Translations under genes and position numbers: made by a program
The notes under the pieces: generated by a model
Told to the model about the DNA's origin: nothing
Database searches by the model: none
What the model saw: the letters and a program-made list of their open reading frames with translations, nothing else
Shown: in pieces, positions 12,541 to 23,858 of the stretch
How the letters are laid out: every line of letters begins with the position of its first letter
How positions within the stretch are numbered: the first letter of the stretch is position 1
Assembly (NCBI GenBank): GCA_003254885.1
Contig: QANT01007697.1
Coordinates: forward strand, 1-24,875
Length of the DNA stretch: 24,875 nucleotides
DNA from: Purshia tridentata
Taxonomy: Eukaryota > Streptophyta > Magnoliopsida > Rosales > Rosaceae
Reading direction: 5' to 3'

Positions 12541-13276
12541 TAGGAGTGGATTCGGTTCAGTAACCAATCTGATTGACCGAAACCGACCATCAAACCGATG
12601 TTGGGCAAATAGCACAAAGTCGAACCGCCAACTGTCGATTACTGACTATTTCGGTTGGTGGTAGTCGATTTTGTTTAAGAAATAGAGAAATAGAAAGAAA
12701 GAAGGAGAGAAAAAGGGAGAGAGGTGACATCGATGGGTGGAGGTGGTGCTGGGTTCTCAGTTGGATGGTGTTGGGTTGGTGGTTGATGGTGGTAGAGGAA
12801 GTGGAGGTGATGAATGTGTGGTGCTGGTTTCTGGAGATTGATCGAGAGAGTGAGAGGAAATAGAATTAAGAAAGGACTCAAAATTTCAGAAAGAATTGGT
12901 TTATAGGAAAAGTAATTAAGAAAGCATCACTATCAGACAAGGGCTCGGTTCTTTGCCTAGTGTTCGGTGAATTTGCCCAATGCTCGGTGGACCGGTGAGC
13001 TCTCGGTGATGAATAACGAGTTATTGATTGTGAATGACGACCTATCAGTTTGGTATTTGTAATTGTCGATTTAGGAAGACTAACACCGTTTCCAACATCA
13101 AATATAGCTATTTTGTTCAGTTATCTAACCGGGTACCAAAAATTCACAAAACAATACTGAAATGATCGGTTCAGTGTTGGTCGGTATGTCAATTTTTCGG
13201 TTTGGTCGGTTAAAAAACCCACCCCTTTCTAATTTTTTATTATTATTATTTTTTAATTTTTAAGACCCACCCCTAA
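12541..13276. repeat. CCGA/TCGG-rich repeat element with GGGTGG-type inverted ends
   Basis: The left end is AGGAGTGGATTCGGTTCAGT. On the right, ACCCACCCCT occurs twice (about 13219-13228 and 13265-13274), whose reverse complement AGGGGTGGGT matches the left end. Inside are many CGGTT, CCGAAC and TCGGTG motifs. Repeats starting GGGGTGGGTTCGGTT are widespread in plant genomes. A GA-rich and then G-rich stretch (12680-12860) gives spurious open frames on both strands. It ends about 60 bases from the presumed transcript start of the DnaJ gene, so it may shape that promoter. Confidence 0.45.
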
Positions 13277-13329
13277 TCAAAATGATCGTTGCCGAATTGG
13301 CGTCGTTTTTGTTAATTAGCAAAGCAAAT

Positions 13330-13817
13330 CGAGTCGTAGAACAACCAAGCAAATCGTGGGTCTCTGCTTTCTTCAAAACGTATCTCTGCTCGACTGCTGA
13401 AACGCCGAGTCTCTAATTCAAAGCGTTGTTCTCTGGTAACATCTTACACCAGGTCGAATTCACGATTTTTAGCTTTTCAACCACAAGTTTGCTAGCCTCT
13501 CCAAATGGGTTCTCTCTGAAATTTCAGGTGAGTGGCTCAGTGCAAAGTATAAGCAACTTCCAGTCAGTCATGGGTTTCCAGCTCAAAATTTTTGTTATTT
13601 TCATTTGTATGAATTCCTAGATTTCCCTTGATTGTAATTCTTACGGTACCAACAAACTTTGCAATTTTTGTTAATTTTAATGGGTTTCCACAGATTTTGA
13701 TTGCTAACAGTAGGAGAATTTCTTCGTTAACACCTCTCTTTTGTTATTTGATTGACCGAAAAATAAAATTTCAGTACAGGTTGGCCCTGGTGATTGAATA
13801 ATATTTGGGCTCCCAAA
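13330..13817 (+). promoter_or_regulatory. 5'UTR with intron of the DnaJ/GPALPP gene
   Basis: A leader exon appears to run from about 13330 to 13527, ending in TTTCAG|GTGAGT, a strong donor. The intron closes at TTTCAG (13774) or TACAG (13779), leaving some 40 bases before the ATG at 13818. The open frame 13426-13620 crosses this donor and is not coding. No TATA box is evident. The transcript start is estimated only. Confidence 0.45.
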
Positions 13818-16800
13818 ATGGGCAGTAAAAGCAAGAGAAAGAAGCATTTGGAGGACACAAGCTCTGAGGATTCATTATCGTCGTCTCCATCAAGCTCCGA
13901 GGATTCTGAACGTTCTACAAAGAGACGGCGACGCCACCGTCATAGAAGTGATGGCAGTTCGAGAAGAGAGAAGGAAAAGAGAAGGGAAAGAGATGAGAAA
14001 CGGAGAAGCAAGAGAGAGAGAAAGAGAAGGAAATCGAAAAAGGAGGATAAGAAGAAGAAGAGGGCTTTTGGGGTTGCTCATGGTGATGATTCCGGTTCTG
14101 GATCTTCGAGTGGTGGCGATTCAGAGCCGAAGAGGAGTCGGGGTGAGCCGCAAGCCATTTTGAGAGACTTGTTTAATGAGTTTCCCAATGTTGGGAATGA
14201 TTTGAAACAGGTAAAACTATACCATTTTGAGCTGCAATTTTTTGGAGTACACATCATGCATGAAATTCTTGATATTGTTGATTATGAATTGGATATCAAT
14301 GACTTGTACTTTGTCTTTATTATCTGTAATATTTAACTGTCCCGAGCTACCGTTGTGGGCTAGTTTTTGGTTTCTCTTTTTCCATTTTTTTTGTTTCCTG
14401 GTAGATGGGTTATAAACAAATTAGCAAGGCCACTTGAAAGCTTCGGCTTTTAACAATAAAAACTTAAGTAAATTGCCATTTTATTTTATGCTAAAACTAA
14501 GTATATACGGCGTGTATACTGAGGCTTTGGCCCTTTTTTCGATTAATACAGTTGACTTAATTACACTGGAACCTTACCGGTGAACACTAGTCTAATTCTG
14601 TCATTTTTTCCTCTCTTGTTTATAGTGATGACATGTCGCTGATAATTGTCAATATTTATTTGATATAGCTTTTGCAAATGATTGATGGTGGACAAGCAGT
14701 TGACATAAAGGGAATATCTGAAAGATCTTTGATTAAGCATCTGAAGAAGTTGTTCCTTTCATTAAAACTCAAGGAAAATGATGGAGTCTTTTTACTGCCT
14801 TCAAATGTTCATCCCACTTTGGAGGTTGTTGGGCACATGATTCAAAGGTATCTAGAACCTAAAGATGAACGGAATGAAATGCATTCAGAACAACTGGGTG
14901 AGGAATACAGACAAGTGACTGATGACAATAATATGACAATGCCATGTCCAGAGGACAATGTGGCTGGTCCTAAAAGAAGGTAATACCTCTATAATTGCTT
15001 GCCAGTTTCAATTAAAGATCACAGGGACTAATTAATGTGTCAATATTTTAGTCAGTTAATGAGGATTGACTAACTTGTATTAGTTATCAAAATCTATTCA
15101 TATGTACTGCTTTATTGTTTTTTAGTAATTGCATGTTCCATACAAATCTAAGTTTTGTAATTTATTTTCCCTTTCTGCTAGTAATTTTGGACTTATGGCT
15201 GAATATGGATTTCTTAAATAAAGAGGTTTTTACATGATTTCATCAGTAGTTACTACTTTGTTCATTATAAATTTTATTTATTTATTGCTACCAAAGCCAA
15301 GGTTACAGATATAGTGAAGTAGACAAGAAGCCATTGTGTTCCTTAAGAGAGGAAGAGAGTGGCAATCCCACTACCATAAGTGTGACTAAAATTCCTGTGA
15401 AAAATTGCCACCTATTCAAACTGACTGAAAACACCACATAATTGGCGATAATGAGCAATTTAAAACATGGAGTGGAGTTCAGGGGACAGAGTCATTTTTT
15501 AGTTGAGGCAAAGTGAATCAATGAGTTTAGGGGGCATAGCTATATTTAGTCCTTAAAGAATAAAACCTTGAATTTTATCTTGTTTTGATTGCTTGCATTT
15601 GTTTTGCAGGGTAATTGGCCCTGCGATGCCATCAGCTGAGTTACTTGCTGCTGCAGCCAAATTGACAGAAGCACAGGCTGAACTGAGGTATTTTTAAAAA
15701 TATTTTATTCAGTGGGCACTTTATTTTGAAACAACTTCTGGAACTATTAAAATCTTGTTTATTTTGTGTTGACATGACTCAATCATGTATTTTCTGATTG
15801 AGATGACTTGGAATGTGGTGTTTCCTAACACATGTACAGAGAAGTTGAGTTGGAGGAAGATAATGAAGTTTTTGTAGGACCTCCACCGCCTGCTGCGGTT
15901 GCTGAAGCTGAATCAGCTAATGAAGCTGAGCGGTTTGAAGAGGTATAGTAGTCTTATCTCTTAAACATAATAATCAAAACTTATAAGCATGTTGTATATA
16001 CAGCCTTGGGTTGGTGAGAGTTTGCTCAATGTACCTCAATGGAAAACTCCACATTATATTTTGATGATCGAAACTATCTATTTTTTTGGTCTACAACATT
16101 TTCAAGAAAATCTCATTCCCAGTCCAAACAAAACCCCATGGTGGGATGAACATTTGAAGGCAATAAGAACTCATAACCTCATATTTTTTCATTTCATCAA
16201 TTGAGTATAATGCATAGGCTTATATAGCCTCCTTACATGGAAGGTGGATTTAGAATTCCTAGAAATTAGCCCCTGAAATCATTATATTAGCTCAATCAGT
16301 TGCCCTACCAAATTTGCTAAATTAGCTCAGTCACTCTTAAACATAAGGCTGCTTATAGCCTACATCAATTACATTCTCCCTCAAGTTGGAGAGTATATAT
16401 CAACAACTTCCAGCTTACTGCAAATAGAATCAAAAGCATGTTTATGAGTTTTTCAGGACAAAAAAAACTTGGACAGCTCGGCCCACTTGAAGTAATTAGA
16501 GCTCCTCAATTTTTTACTAGCCATGGAGCAGAATAATAGGGAAGTTCCTGCTATCTGGTTTGTCACCCATAAGGACCAAAGTAAATCAAACTGAAACTGA
16601 GATGAGAACCAAGGCCAAATCAGATTCAATCAAATTAACTAAATTAGCTCAATTAGTAGCCCTAAAGCTAAACCAAATCAGCCGAATTAGCGCTATCACT
16701 CCTATCTGTATAGACTGTATTCAACATTTCCAATCTGTATCCAACAACAACATAGAGGTTAAGGAGGTTTCTAACAGCGCCAAACTCGAGGATGAGTTTG

Positions 16801-19800
16801 TTCCAAGTAGAAGGGAACGATGCAGATACAGGGAAGAATTTTGGTCATTATATGAGGATTCAAAGGGTCTTTAAGAGAATTTTGGTCTTTAAAAGTGTAG
16901 TCAGTCATTGAGAGGCTTCATAAGTGAACTTTTGGAATCGTAAGGGTTAATAAATGAAGTTAAGTAACTATAGTAGTCATTAAGAGTAAATTTCCAAATC
17001 CAGCTTCTTACTTTTGCAATTTAAGAAGGATATTATTATAAAAGATATGGGACCCTATGCAATGCAATCAGATTTCAAAAGTAAATTTCCACATTGTCCC
17101 TCCGATTCTAAGAATTTTGCTTCAAGGTTTTCTTCCAAATTTCACTGTTAAAAATATCTTGGCTCCAACAATTTTGGGAGTGTAATCAGCCCCCTCTTTC
17201 TACAGCCTTTTGACTGTACCTCTTATGTACATCACACATGTGGTAAAAAGTATGAGCTTTAAATTTTATTTGTTGATTGTTTATATGTAGTTTATTTGAA
17301 GTTATTCTATTGCTCTTATATGAATGTACTAACTCATTGACTGACATGCATCCAATCAGGTTACAAGGATCATGGATTCTGCGGATGATAGTCCATATGA
17401 TATTCTAGGAGCGAACCGAAATATGTCTGCAGAAAATATAAAGAAACGGTAAAACCTTTGAATTTTCTGCATTGTGGATGTGATAAACTCTATGTAGGTG
17501 CCACTTGTGATCTCTAGCTGACTCTGTTATGGGATAAAAATTAAAAAATGTCTGGTGACTAGTAATTATTGCTTAGTGCTTACACTAACCTCGTTCAGAA
17601 AAATATATCAAAAAACTTGATCTACATTTGATTTTTGATATGTTCTCTACAAGATCTTGCTTGTAATAGAAAAAAAATAAAAAAAGAGGAAATGTGAATA
17701 AACTTTTTAACTTTTAACAAGTATTGGATTGACATCAATTTTCATTAACCTAGTTGTTCGTAGAGGAGATAAAAATAAAGTGGTTGGTAAAGAAGAAGTT
17801 GTGATTTCACATTTGCAGTTCGCAGACGAGACAATTTCAGAAAAATCAATTCCAGCTTCTAAAACCATCTGTATGTAGTATACTGTATCTCCAAGAGCTT
17901 GAAGGTGTCATTTAGAAAGTAGATTCCTTTTGAGTGCAGCGAACACCCACCTAACCAAAGTAGAAAACTGTGGACCTGTACAATGAAGAAACAAATTATC
18001 AAAAGTGTCTGGCAATTATGCCTAGTTTGGAAATGTCAACAATTTGTGAGACAAACTTACAATTGGCTTGTACAAACTATAAAGGATCAGGTTTATGAGC
18101 CACACCCTTTTAAATACTATTTTTACACCCCTTCGACAGGGCACCGACGTGGTGCCAGCATGGTGTTGGCACACGAAATTCCAGGGTATCAACATTTGCT
18201 GCAGCCAATTGGACATTTTCTGGAATTTTGTGTGTCAGCACCTTGTCGGCACTGTGTCAGTGCCCTGTTGAAGGGGTATAAAATTGGTATGTAAAAGGGT
18301 GTGGCTCATGAACCTGACCCAACTATAAATATCTACTTTGAAAATTGCAAGTGATGACAGATTTTTACAGCAAAAACAATGGCTCAGTGACTTTTTTTTT
18401 CTTCTGTACAGAAGGGTTTGATGAATTAAACTAATAATGGACACATTTTTAGTTGACAGGCTTGATAGCAGTCTGTTGTTTTAATATGAGCTATTTTATA
18501 TTATTGTGAACTGTTGATCTTTGCTATTTGTATTTTCTCTTCGATTTTCTTTTGTCTAAAAAATTCCTTCTTCTTATCCTTCTTCAAGGTACTGGAAGAT
18601 GTCTCTTTTGGTTCACCCTGATAAATGCTCGCATCCTCAAGCTCATCCAGCATTTGTCAAGTTGAATAAAGCTTTTAAAGATTTACAAGATACAGACAAG
18701 GTGAGTTTTGTTCACAGACATGATATGCATGGGAGATGTATTTACTAATTTAGTAATTTGTTTTGCATGATCGCTATCACATTCATTTCATTGGTTGAAT
18801 GGCCTAGTTTTGTTGCACTAATTGTGGAATCGATTTGTGCTTATCTTCTTTTGTATAGAGTGATGGTTTATATTTCAACATTTTGGAATGGAAAGGATAT
18901 GACCTTGGGGTTTTGAGTGAAAAAAGTTTTATCTTTCTCGATCTTAAATTATTGGGAGAGACATGTCTATGGTTTGAGAGCCAAGTGAAAATCAAAGTAG
19001 AAAGGCCATGAATCTCGATATAAGTATGGATTGTTGACCTGAATCAAGTTTTTGCAGAACGTCTTGCTGAAAGTCAGCCTATAAGTACATAAGTTAAGAC
19101 TTGTAATTTGATGGAATCTTTTTTTGGCACCTTACTGTAACTTTCTGTTCAATGATTGATCTTGATGTTTCTTTCTGCCTTGTCCATTTGTTGTAGCGGA
19201 AAATGCTGGATGAGAAGATTATACTCAAGGAGGAACATGAAAAATTTAAGGTATGGATTTTTACTTTACTACTTTAGTATTGGATTTGGCTATATTCTTT
19301 TATTTATTTATTTTATTAAGAAAAAAACCTTCATTAAATAAAACAGGGAATGCATAACAGAACAGAGTAAAAATTACATCACAGAACCTACAAAAATACA
19401 ACAAGACTCGAGATACAGCTGCTTCCCAGTAAGAAAAATAGCAGTACTGTTCCTAAACTCAGACGATACCGAAGTCCATTAGGATGCCCAAAACCGAACC
19501 CTTTCCCACAAGTGATCCACCTCCTCCCCCCTCAAATCTTCAAATGTTCTTCTATTCCTTTCCATCCTAACATACGAAAGAGCAGCTACACAGATCATTT
19601 CCCCAATACCACACCCCTCTTCCCCCAAAAAACTTACAATAAAGTATCACACAAAACTGGAATAATCTAGCTCAAATTGGACTCCATAAACAACTGTAAC
19701 TACAAAGGCAATGCAACTGGACAGTGGAGCAGCAAATGATCTGAACTTTAAGCATCATTTCGACTCATAACACACCAATGAGGATATAGGCAAAAGGAAG

Positions 19801-22800
19801 GTCATCCCCTCTGAAGTCTGAACTGTGCTACAAGTATTAGGAGCTATGATCCAAGCTGACAGCCTGACACCCGTAGCTTAGGAAGTACTCTATTCTTTCA
19901 AATTACATGAGAGGGAGTAAAAGGAGAGTTGAGATTTTTGCATTAGCTGCCTTGAATAGGATTTGCAAGAAAAGACTCTGGATGATTCCAATTTCCATAC
20001 CCTTCTATCCTACCTAGATGGAACCATCAACACTTTTCCTGATCATATGACTGAACCAGCAACACATTTTCTGGCTATATTCTGAAAAATGCACTTATAA
20101 CTTGGTTTCTTTTGCTCTCATAGGTTGAGTTACAAGCAATGCGTGAGGCTGCACAATGGAGAAAATTACAAGGTTAGCTAACTTTTGCCTAATTTTTGTG
20201 AGTGTTAAGATTCTAAATACATTCTAACAGTCTGAGTGTTCTATCAATGCTTTCTGGTTTTCCTCATAGTTTACTGCATATGGTTAATAATAATAATACA
20301 TTATCTTTTATTTTTGTTGGAAAATTAAGAAGATTGTGTTGCTTTCTAATGACATTCTTTTGTTTTATCAATGTTTTCTGGTGTTCCTCATAGTCTGGTG
20401 CATATGGTTAATAATAATTCATTCTCTTTTATTTTTGTTGGAAACTAAACAAAATTTTTGTTACTTATTAATAGCTCTTATTTATTTTATCTTTTTTATG
20501 AAAATTTTTTTGTACGTGTGTAGTCAAGGTTTTGAACTGACCAACATTATTGCCTTCTTTTTTAGTGTAAACTTGCCAATGGGTGTCAGGATCTGTTGTA
20601 TATCTACTAGCTGGATCTACTGTATTCGTTTGATTTTGCACTTGGTTTTCATATCCTTGCCATTTTATTTATTGGTATCCTTTCTTCGAAGAAGCTCTTT
20701 GCTTTTGTTTATTGTATTAGAATTTGCTTTATATAAGCAAGGTTTTGTAAAAGAAACACGAGTTTGATCAAAGAATATTTCAGCAAGTTTGTATCGTTTA
20801 ATGGTAAGACTCCATTAAACTTATACATGAGAATTGTAGAAGGCCTTATGAGATTCTTGTTTTCTTTCAATCTACTTCTGCAGTTGCTCAGTTACCCTGA
20901 AATTCTAGCCGCACCCAAACCTCAATCTTAGTTCACCGAAAAACTTTTCCATCACAAATCCTCAACATCAAAATCCATCTAAATGTCATAAATATGATCA
21001 TTTACTGTTCTAATGATACTGTATGTATCCCAGAACAGAACCCATTCCTTCAATTTTCAGGCCTTTAAGCAGCTATGAGCTCCAATATGGTCTTATTCCA
21101 TCCATAACCCTTAAAAATATCATTCTAAACCTTATACCATCAAATATAAATCCTAAACCTCCCATTTGATTGTAGATAATGCAGCATCAAGGGCTGCCCT
21201 ACTCTAAACATGCCTCCTGAGATTGATTATAATAGCATAACCCATATGGTTTGGCATGATTATAGGTTCACAGATACTTGAAAACTAATTCACTTGTTTT
21301 ATACATTTTGTATATTTTTGTAGATAGTTTGTACTTTTAAGCAGAATACACAGTACAGTTTGCTTTTTGTAATTCTTCAACATAAATTTTGAACTCTTGA
21401 AACTTCTTGCATATCTTGGGTGTAAGCATTGTTAAATTACTATTTGTCTAATTAAAAGAAAGCTTGTTGATAGGAATATCCATGGAGGGTGATGATGAGC
21501 TCCTGGCAGACATGGAGGTTAAAGTGCCACCAAAAAGAGATGAGTGGATGACAACGCTGCCTCCTGAAAGGAAAGTAAGTTCTTATTCTTTTTCATTATT
21601 TTGTTATAATTATTGCCTTTTCTGTTAGAGCAGTTTTTAATAAATGAGTTGTCCTTGCGACTAACTATTATCCCTTTATTCTTTCTTCCATTACACTAGT
21701 TAAGACTTCTACAAAAAAGTTTGTTAAGAACTTAAGACTTAAGAGTTAAACGCCAAGTAAATTGTGAAATTTGACAATAGTTACATATATAGGGAAAAAT
21801 ATTGTAAACGCTGGAGTCTTTTGAAAGTTTTAGTAAACTACAATAAAAAGTATCCTTTATTTGGTGGATTTGTGTCTTCCACACACATCAGATACACTGC
21901 CATATGTATATTGTAAAATTGGGACAGTTTGGACATGGTCCAGACATGAACTGGACATGGGATTTGTCATTTAGTAATTAGAAGTTCAGAAAGCTGGGTT
22001 CTTCACATGATTCTAATAAAGGGGAAAACAATTGAGAACTTTCTTTTTCTACCAAGCAAGGAAGAAGGGTTTTTTTTCATAATTCTAAAATGAAAATATT
22101 TAGGATATTCTGGCCCCAGCTCTGGCTTTGCTATTGGAGATAATTGCTCAACATTGGGCAAATAGACTATCTAAAGATGTATTAATCATGAGGACCTCTG
22201 GTACGAACTTAGAAATTGATGTGTATGCTATTGTTGCAAGTCAGCTTTTCTATTTTTTTATTTTTAATTGTTTTTGGTTACTCTTTTATTGTCTGTTGTT
22301 GGTTAGACTGTATATTTGTTAAAATGAAATCTACCAAGATGGATGACCTCATGTTTCCAGTTAGACTCTGGATCCTAGAAATTTGCATGCATTACCATCT
22401 TATGTTCTGCATGTTGTGCTGTACATTGTTTACAAAGTCATATTGTCTATCCTTTTTCTTCTCAGCCTGGTGTGACTATGCAATCAACAAAATTTAGCAA
22501 AACTACCAAAGGACGTGGTGATACTAGTGTATGGACTGATACGCCTTCAGACAGAGCCCAGAAAGCTAAGATGGGGTATGTACTCATAATTAGATTGCTT
22601 TGTACTTTGTCATATATAGACTTTTAACACACTTGGTTTCCCATGGCAGTTACTTAGAAGCGTACAATGAGGCTGCCGCACTTGCTTCAAACGAGGAGGA
22701 AATGAAAAACAAGAGTTTAGATGCAGATTTGGTGGACAAATATAATAAAGAAAAACGATCAAAATCACTTGTACAGAAACACCAAGAAGAGACTGTTGGC

Positions 22801-22989
22801 CGTTCAAAGAAAAAATCCAAGCAACAGCCACAGAAGGAAGAATGGGTGGGGAAACATCCATGGAAGCCTTGGGATCGTGAGAAGGATTTGGCAGGTGGGA
22901 GGCAAAGTGTAAAGTTGGATGCAGAAAACATGACTCAGGGTTTGACATCCCGATTTTCTTCGGGCTCATTTCAGAGGAATTTCCTATAG
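13818..22989 (+). CDS. J-domain protein with GPALPP1/DUF3752 C-terminus, complete
   Basis: Eleven coding exons: 13818-14210, 14669-14979, 15610-15687, 15840-15942, 17360-17448, 18589-18700, 19197-19250, 20124-20172, 21474-21574, 22466-22575 and 22650-22989. All have GT-AG borders in phase and give 579 residues. Residues 1-110 are Lys/Arg/Glu/Ser-rich with nuclear-signal-like runs (MGSKSKRKKHLED start). About 113-210 is a folded-looking region. IGPAMP (237-242) and VGPPPP (273-278) resemble GPALPP motifs. The J domain spans about 306-375 with HPD at 334-336, so Hsp70 stimulation is possible. The C-terminal region holds KRDEWMTTLPP (417-427) and SVWTDTPSDR (451-460), hallmarks of DUF3752/GPALPP1, then a basic tail to 579. 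Likely a nuclear co-chaperone, and the role is inferred. The start is the first ATG in frame; an upstream in-frame TTG is rejected. Confidence 0.94.
16195..16440. mobile_element. Probable LTR-retrotransposon fragment in DnaJ intron 4
   Basis: The stretch has features common in plant copia-type LTR borders: CATCAATTGAGTATAATG, then CTTATATAGCCTCCTTACATG, and later TACATTCTCCCTCAAGTTGG, typical of the sequence just outside such an LTR. There is no coding region, no second LTR and no target duplication. The remaining 900 bases of intron 15943-17359 hold repeated AAATTAGCTCAATTAG-like phrases but no gene. Confidence 0.35.
18075..18329. mobile_element. 237-bp Mutator-type MITE with 9-bp target duplication
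   Basis: The element is 18084-18320, flanked on both sides by AACTATAAA (18075-18083 and 18321-18329), a perfect 9-bp direct repeat as made by Mutator-like transposases. Its arms, 18084-18184 and 18220-18320, are 101 bases each and complementary almost throughout. The ends are GGATCAGGTTTATGAGCCAC and, on the other strand, GGGTCAGGTTCATGAGCCAC. They flank a 35-base loop. Nothing is encoded; open frames across it are artefacts. It sits in DnaJ intron 5 (17449-18588) and would fold into one long hairpin in the pre-mRNA. Confidence 0.9.
19305..20040 (-). pseudogene. 3' end of an L1-type LINE (ORF2 C-terminus), antisense in intron 7
   Basis: On the minus strand, broken reading frames resemble the C-terminus of plant LINE ORF2. 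SSDHLLLHCPVALPL (about 19700-19750) matches the zinc-binding reverse-transcriptase tail (zf-RVT) with its H-C spacing. Further on, MERNRRTFEDLRGEEVDHLW (about 19500-19560) matches the conserved final segment, ending in a stop. Between and after these are several stop codons. The first cysteine pair is reduced to C-x-x-S. Past the coding part come a 3'UTR-like stretch and an A-rich end (TTAATAAAATAAATAAATAAA at about 19300-19320) resembling a poly(A) tail. The left edge is therefore the 3' end, and 5' truncation is typical of LINEs. It lies wholly within DnaJ intron 7 (19251-20123), antisense to the host gene. Confidence 0.75.
20241..20448. repeat. Duplicated ~85-base segment in intron 8
   Basis: Two copies begin near 20241 and 20366: TATCAATGCTTTCTGG / TATCAATGTTTTCTGG, then TTCCTCATAGT, GCATATGGTTAATAATAAT and TTTTATTTTTGTTGGAAA. 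Identity is high, with an extra AATA unit in copy 1. The offset is about 122 bases, pointing to a tandem duplication. The remainder of intron 8 (20450-21473) has no recognised element. Confidence 0.7.
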
Positions 22990-23130
22990 TCATGAATGGA
23001 TGAGCATCTTGGTTTTCATCAGCCCTTATTAGCGAATTACCTTTTGACATGAATGTATTGTAAATTCATGGTTGATGAGTTTAAAACATTATTGAAATGA
23101 GGGCTCCGGTTTCTATTGTAATAGGAACAT
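22990..23130 (+). other. 3'UTR of the DnaJ/GPALPP gene
   Basis: Untranslated sequence follows the TAG at 22987-22989. The transcript probably ends before the TTTGG-rich repeat that starts near 23140. No canonical AATAAA is seen, which is usual in plants, so the end is estimated. Confidence 0.4.
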
Positions 23131-23139
23131 GAGTTTAAA

Positions 23140-23320
23140 CTAGGGCTGCCCATTGGTTTGGTATTTACCGAATCGACCGACCATTTTTGGTTTGGTCACC
23201 TGAATTTTACAAGCCAAAAATTGAAAATCTGAAAAAAGTTGGTTTGGTTTTGGTAAAAACCTAAAAAAGTAGGTAATCCGATCGATTTTCGAAATAAACC
23301 GAATCAATTATTACCCAAAA
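23140..23320. repeat. GGTTTGGT/ACCGA-rich repeat fragment
   Basis: Begins near AGGGCTGCCCATTGGTTTGG and carries repeated GGTTTGG, ACCGAATCGACCGACC and AAACCGAATC motifs. It is of the same general kind as the 12541-13276 element and lies at the other end of the DnaJ gene. No terminal repeats or target duplication are clear. Confidence 0.4.
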
Positions 23321-23509
23321 AATAGCTATTGGAGTTTTTCCATCACTTGTATAATGACTCGTACCGATACTTTCGAGCTTCCTCCTCCTCTTAAGCATCA
23401 TATGTAAAAGAAGCAGGATGGTATTCTTAACCTAACTCAAAATATGCTAATTTTGTGATTATGTATGATGATTGTATGGGGCCTATTTGTTTTGGATAGG
23501 CTAATAAGC

Positions 23510-23823
23510 AAGAAAAATGGAGAAAGGCTAATGGCGGGTGAATTCAATGCTCTATAACGAGTCGGTACATGGGTTCTTTTTCCTCCACATTCATTTATAA
23601 CAATTTACGTACAAATGGGTTTGTATGTTTAAGAAGAAGTTTGATGGGTCTATCGAGCACTATAAAGTCCGACTCATGGTTATTGAGTTTCATCAACAAG
23701 CGGACCTGGATTGTGGGGACACTTTTAGTCTAATGGTCAACCACAACATTATTCATCTTGTTCTTCCTCTTGCAGTCAATTGCAATAAGCGCATTCGCCA
23801 GCTTGATGTATATAATAATTGAT
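23510..23823 (+). pseudogene. Ty1-copia reverse transcriptase fragment (N-terminal part)
   Basis: Reading frames on the plus strand give pieces of the copia reverse transcriptase. First comes an EFNAL...GTWVLFPP block (about 23536-23590) in one frame. After a frame disruption comes KFDGSIEHYKVRLMV (about 23634-23680), followed by FHQQADLD, DTFSLMV and RQLDVYNN, then a stop at about 23820. These follow the family order W..A...EF.AL, GSIERYKARLV, FHQ, TFSPVV, RQLDV. Frame breaks, altered residues and loss of everything after RQLDV show a dead copy. The frame is open only for 65 codons. Confidence 0.8.
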
Positions 23824-23858
23824 TACGACTATATTTAAGAAAGAACAATACTTCTCTC

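Noticed and set aside
12573..12881. Open frames on both strands in the GA- and G-rich stretch
   Set aside because: Arg/Glu/Trp-rich and Pro/His-rich products of low complexity inside a repeat element.
13794..13817. Upstream TTG start extending the DnaJ protein by eight residues
   Set aside because: Plant nuclear genes rarely start at TTG, and the ATG at 13818 begins the lysine-rich N-terminus naturally. The extension is leader sequence.
17983..18294. 103-codon plus-strand frame and an opposing minus frame
   Set aside because: They lie across the two arms of the Mutator-type MITE hairpin within an intron, and the protein has no family.
20336..20767. 143-codon hydrophobic open frame in intron 8
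   Set aside because: Phe/Leu/Ile richness results from T-rich intron DNA. It lies in the duplicated intronic stretch and has no conserved motif; the start is not an ATG.
22104..22322. Frame with balanced composition in DnaJ intron 9 (AHWANRLSKD-like)
   Set aside because: It follows a TATTTAG acceptor-like site and looks slightly coding, but no family is recognised, it soon becomes Phe/Leu-rich, and joining exon 9 directly to exon 10 gives the expected DUF3752 sequence. RNA-seq would settle whether it is an alternative exon.
22610..23050. Minus-strand 146-codon frame opposite the last DnaJ exon
   Set aside because: Shadow of the plus-strand coding exon.
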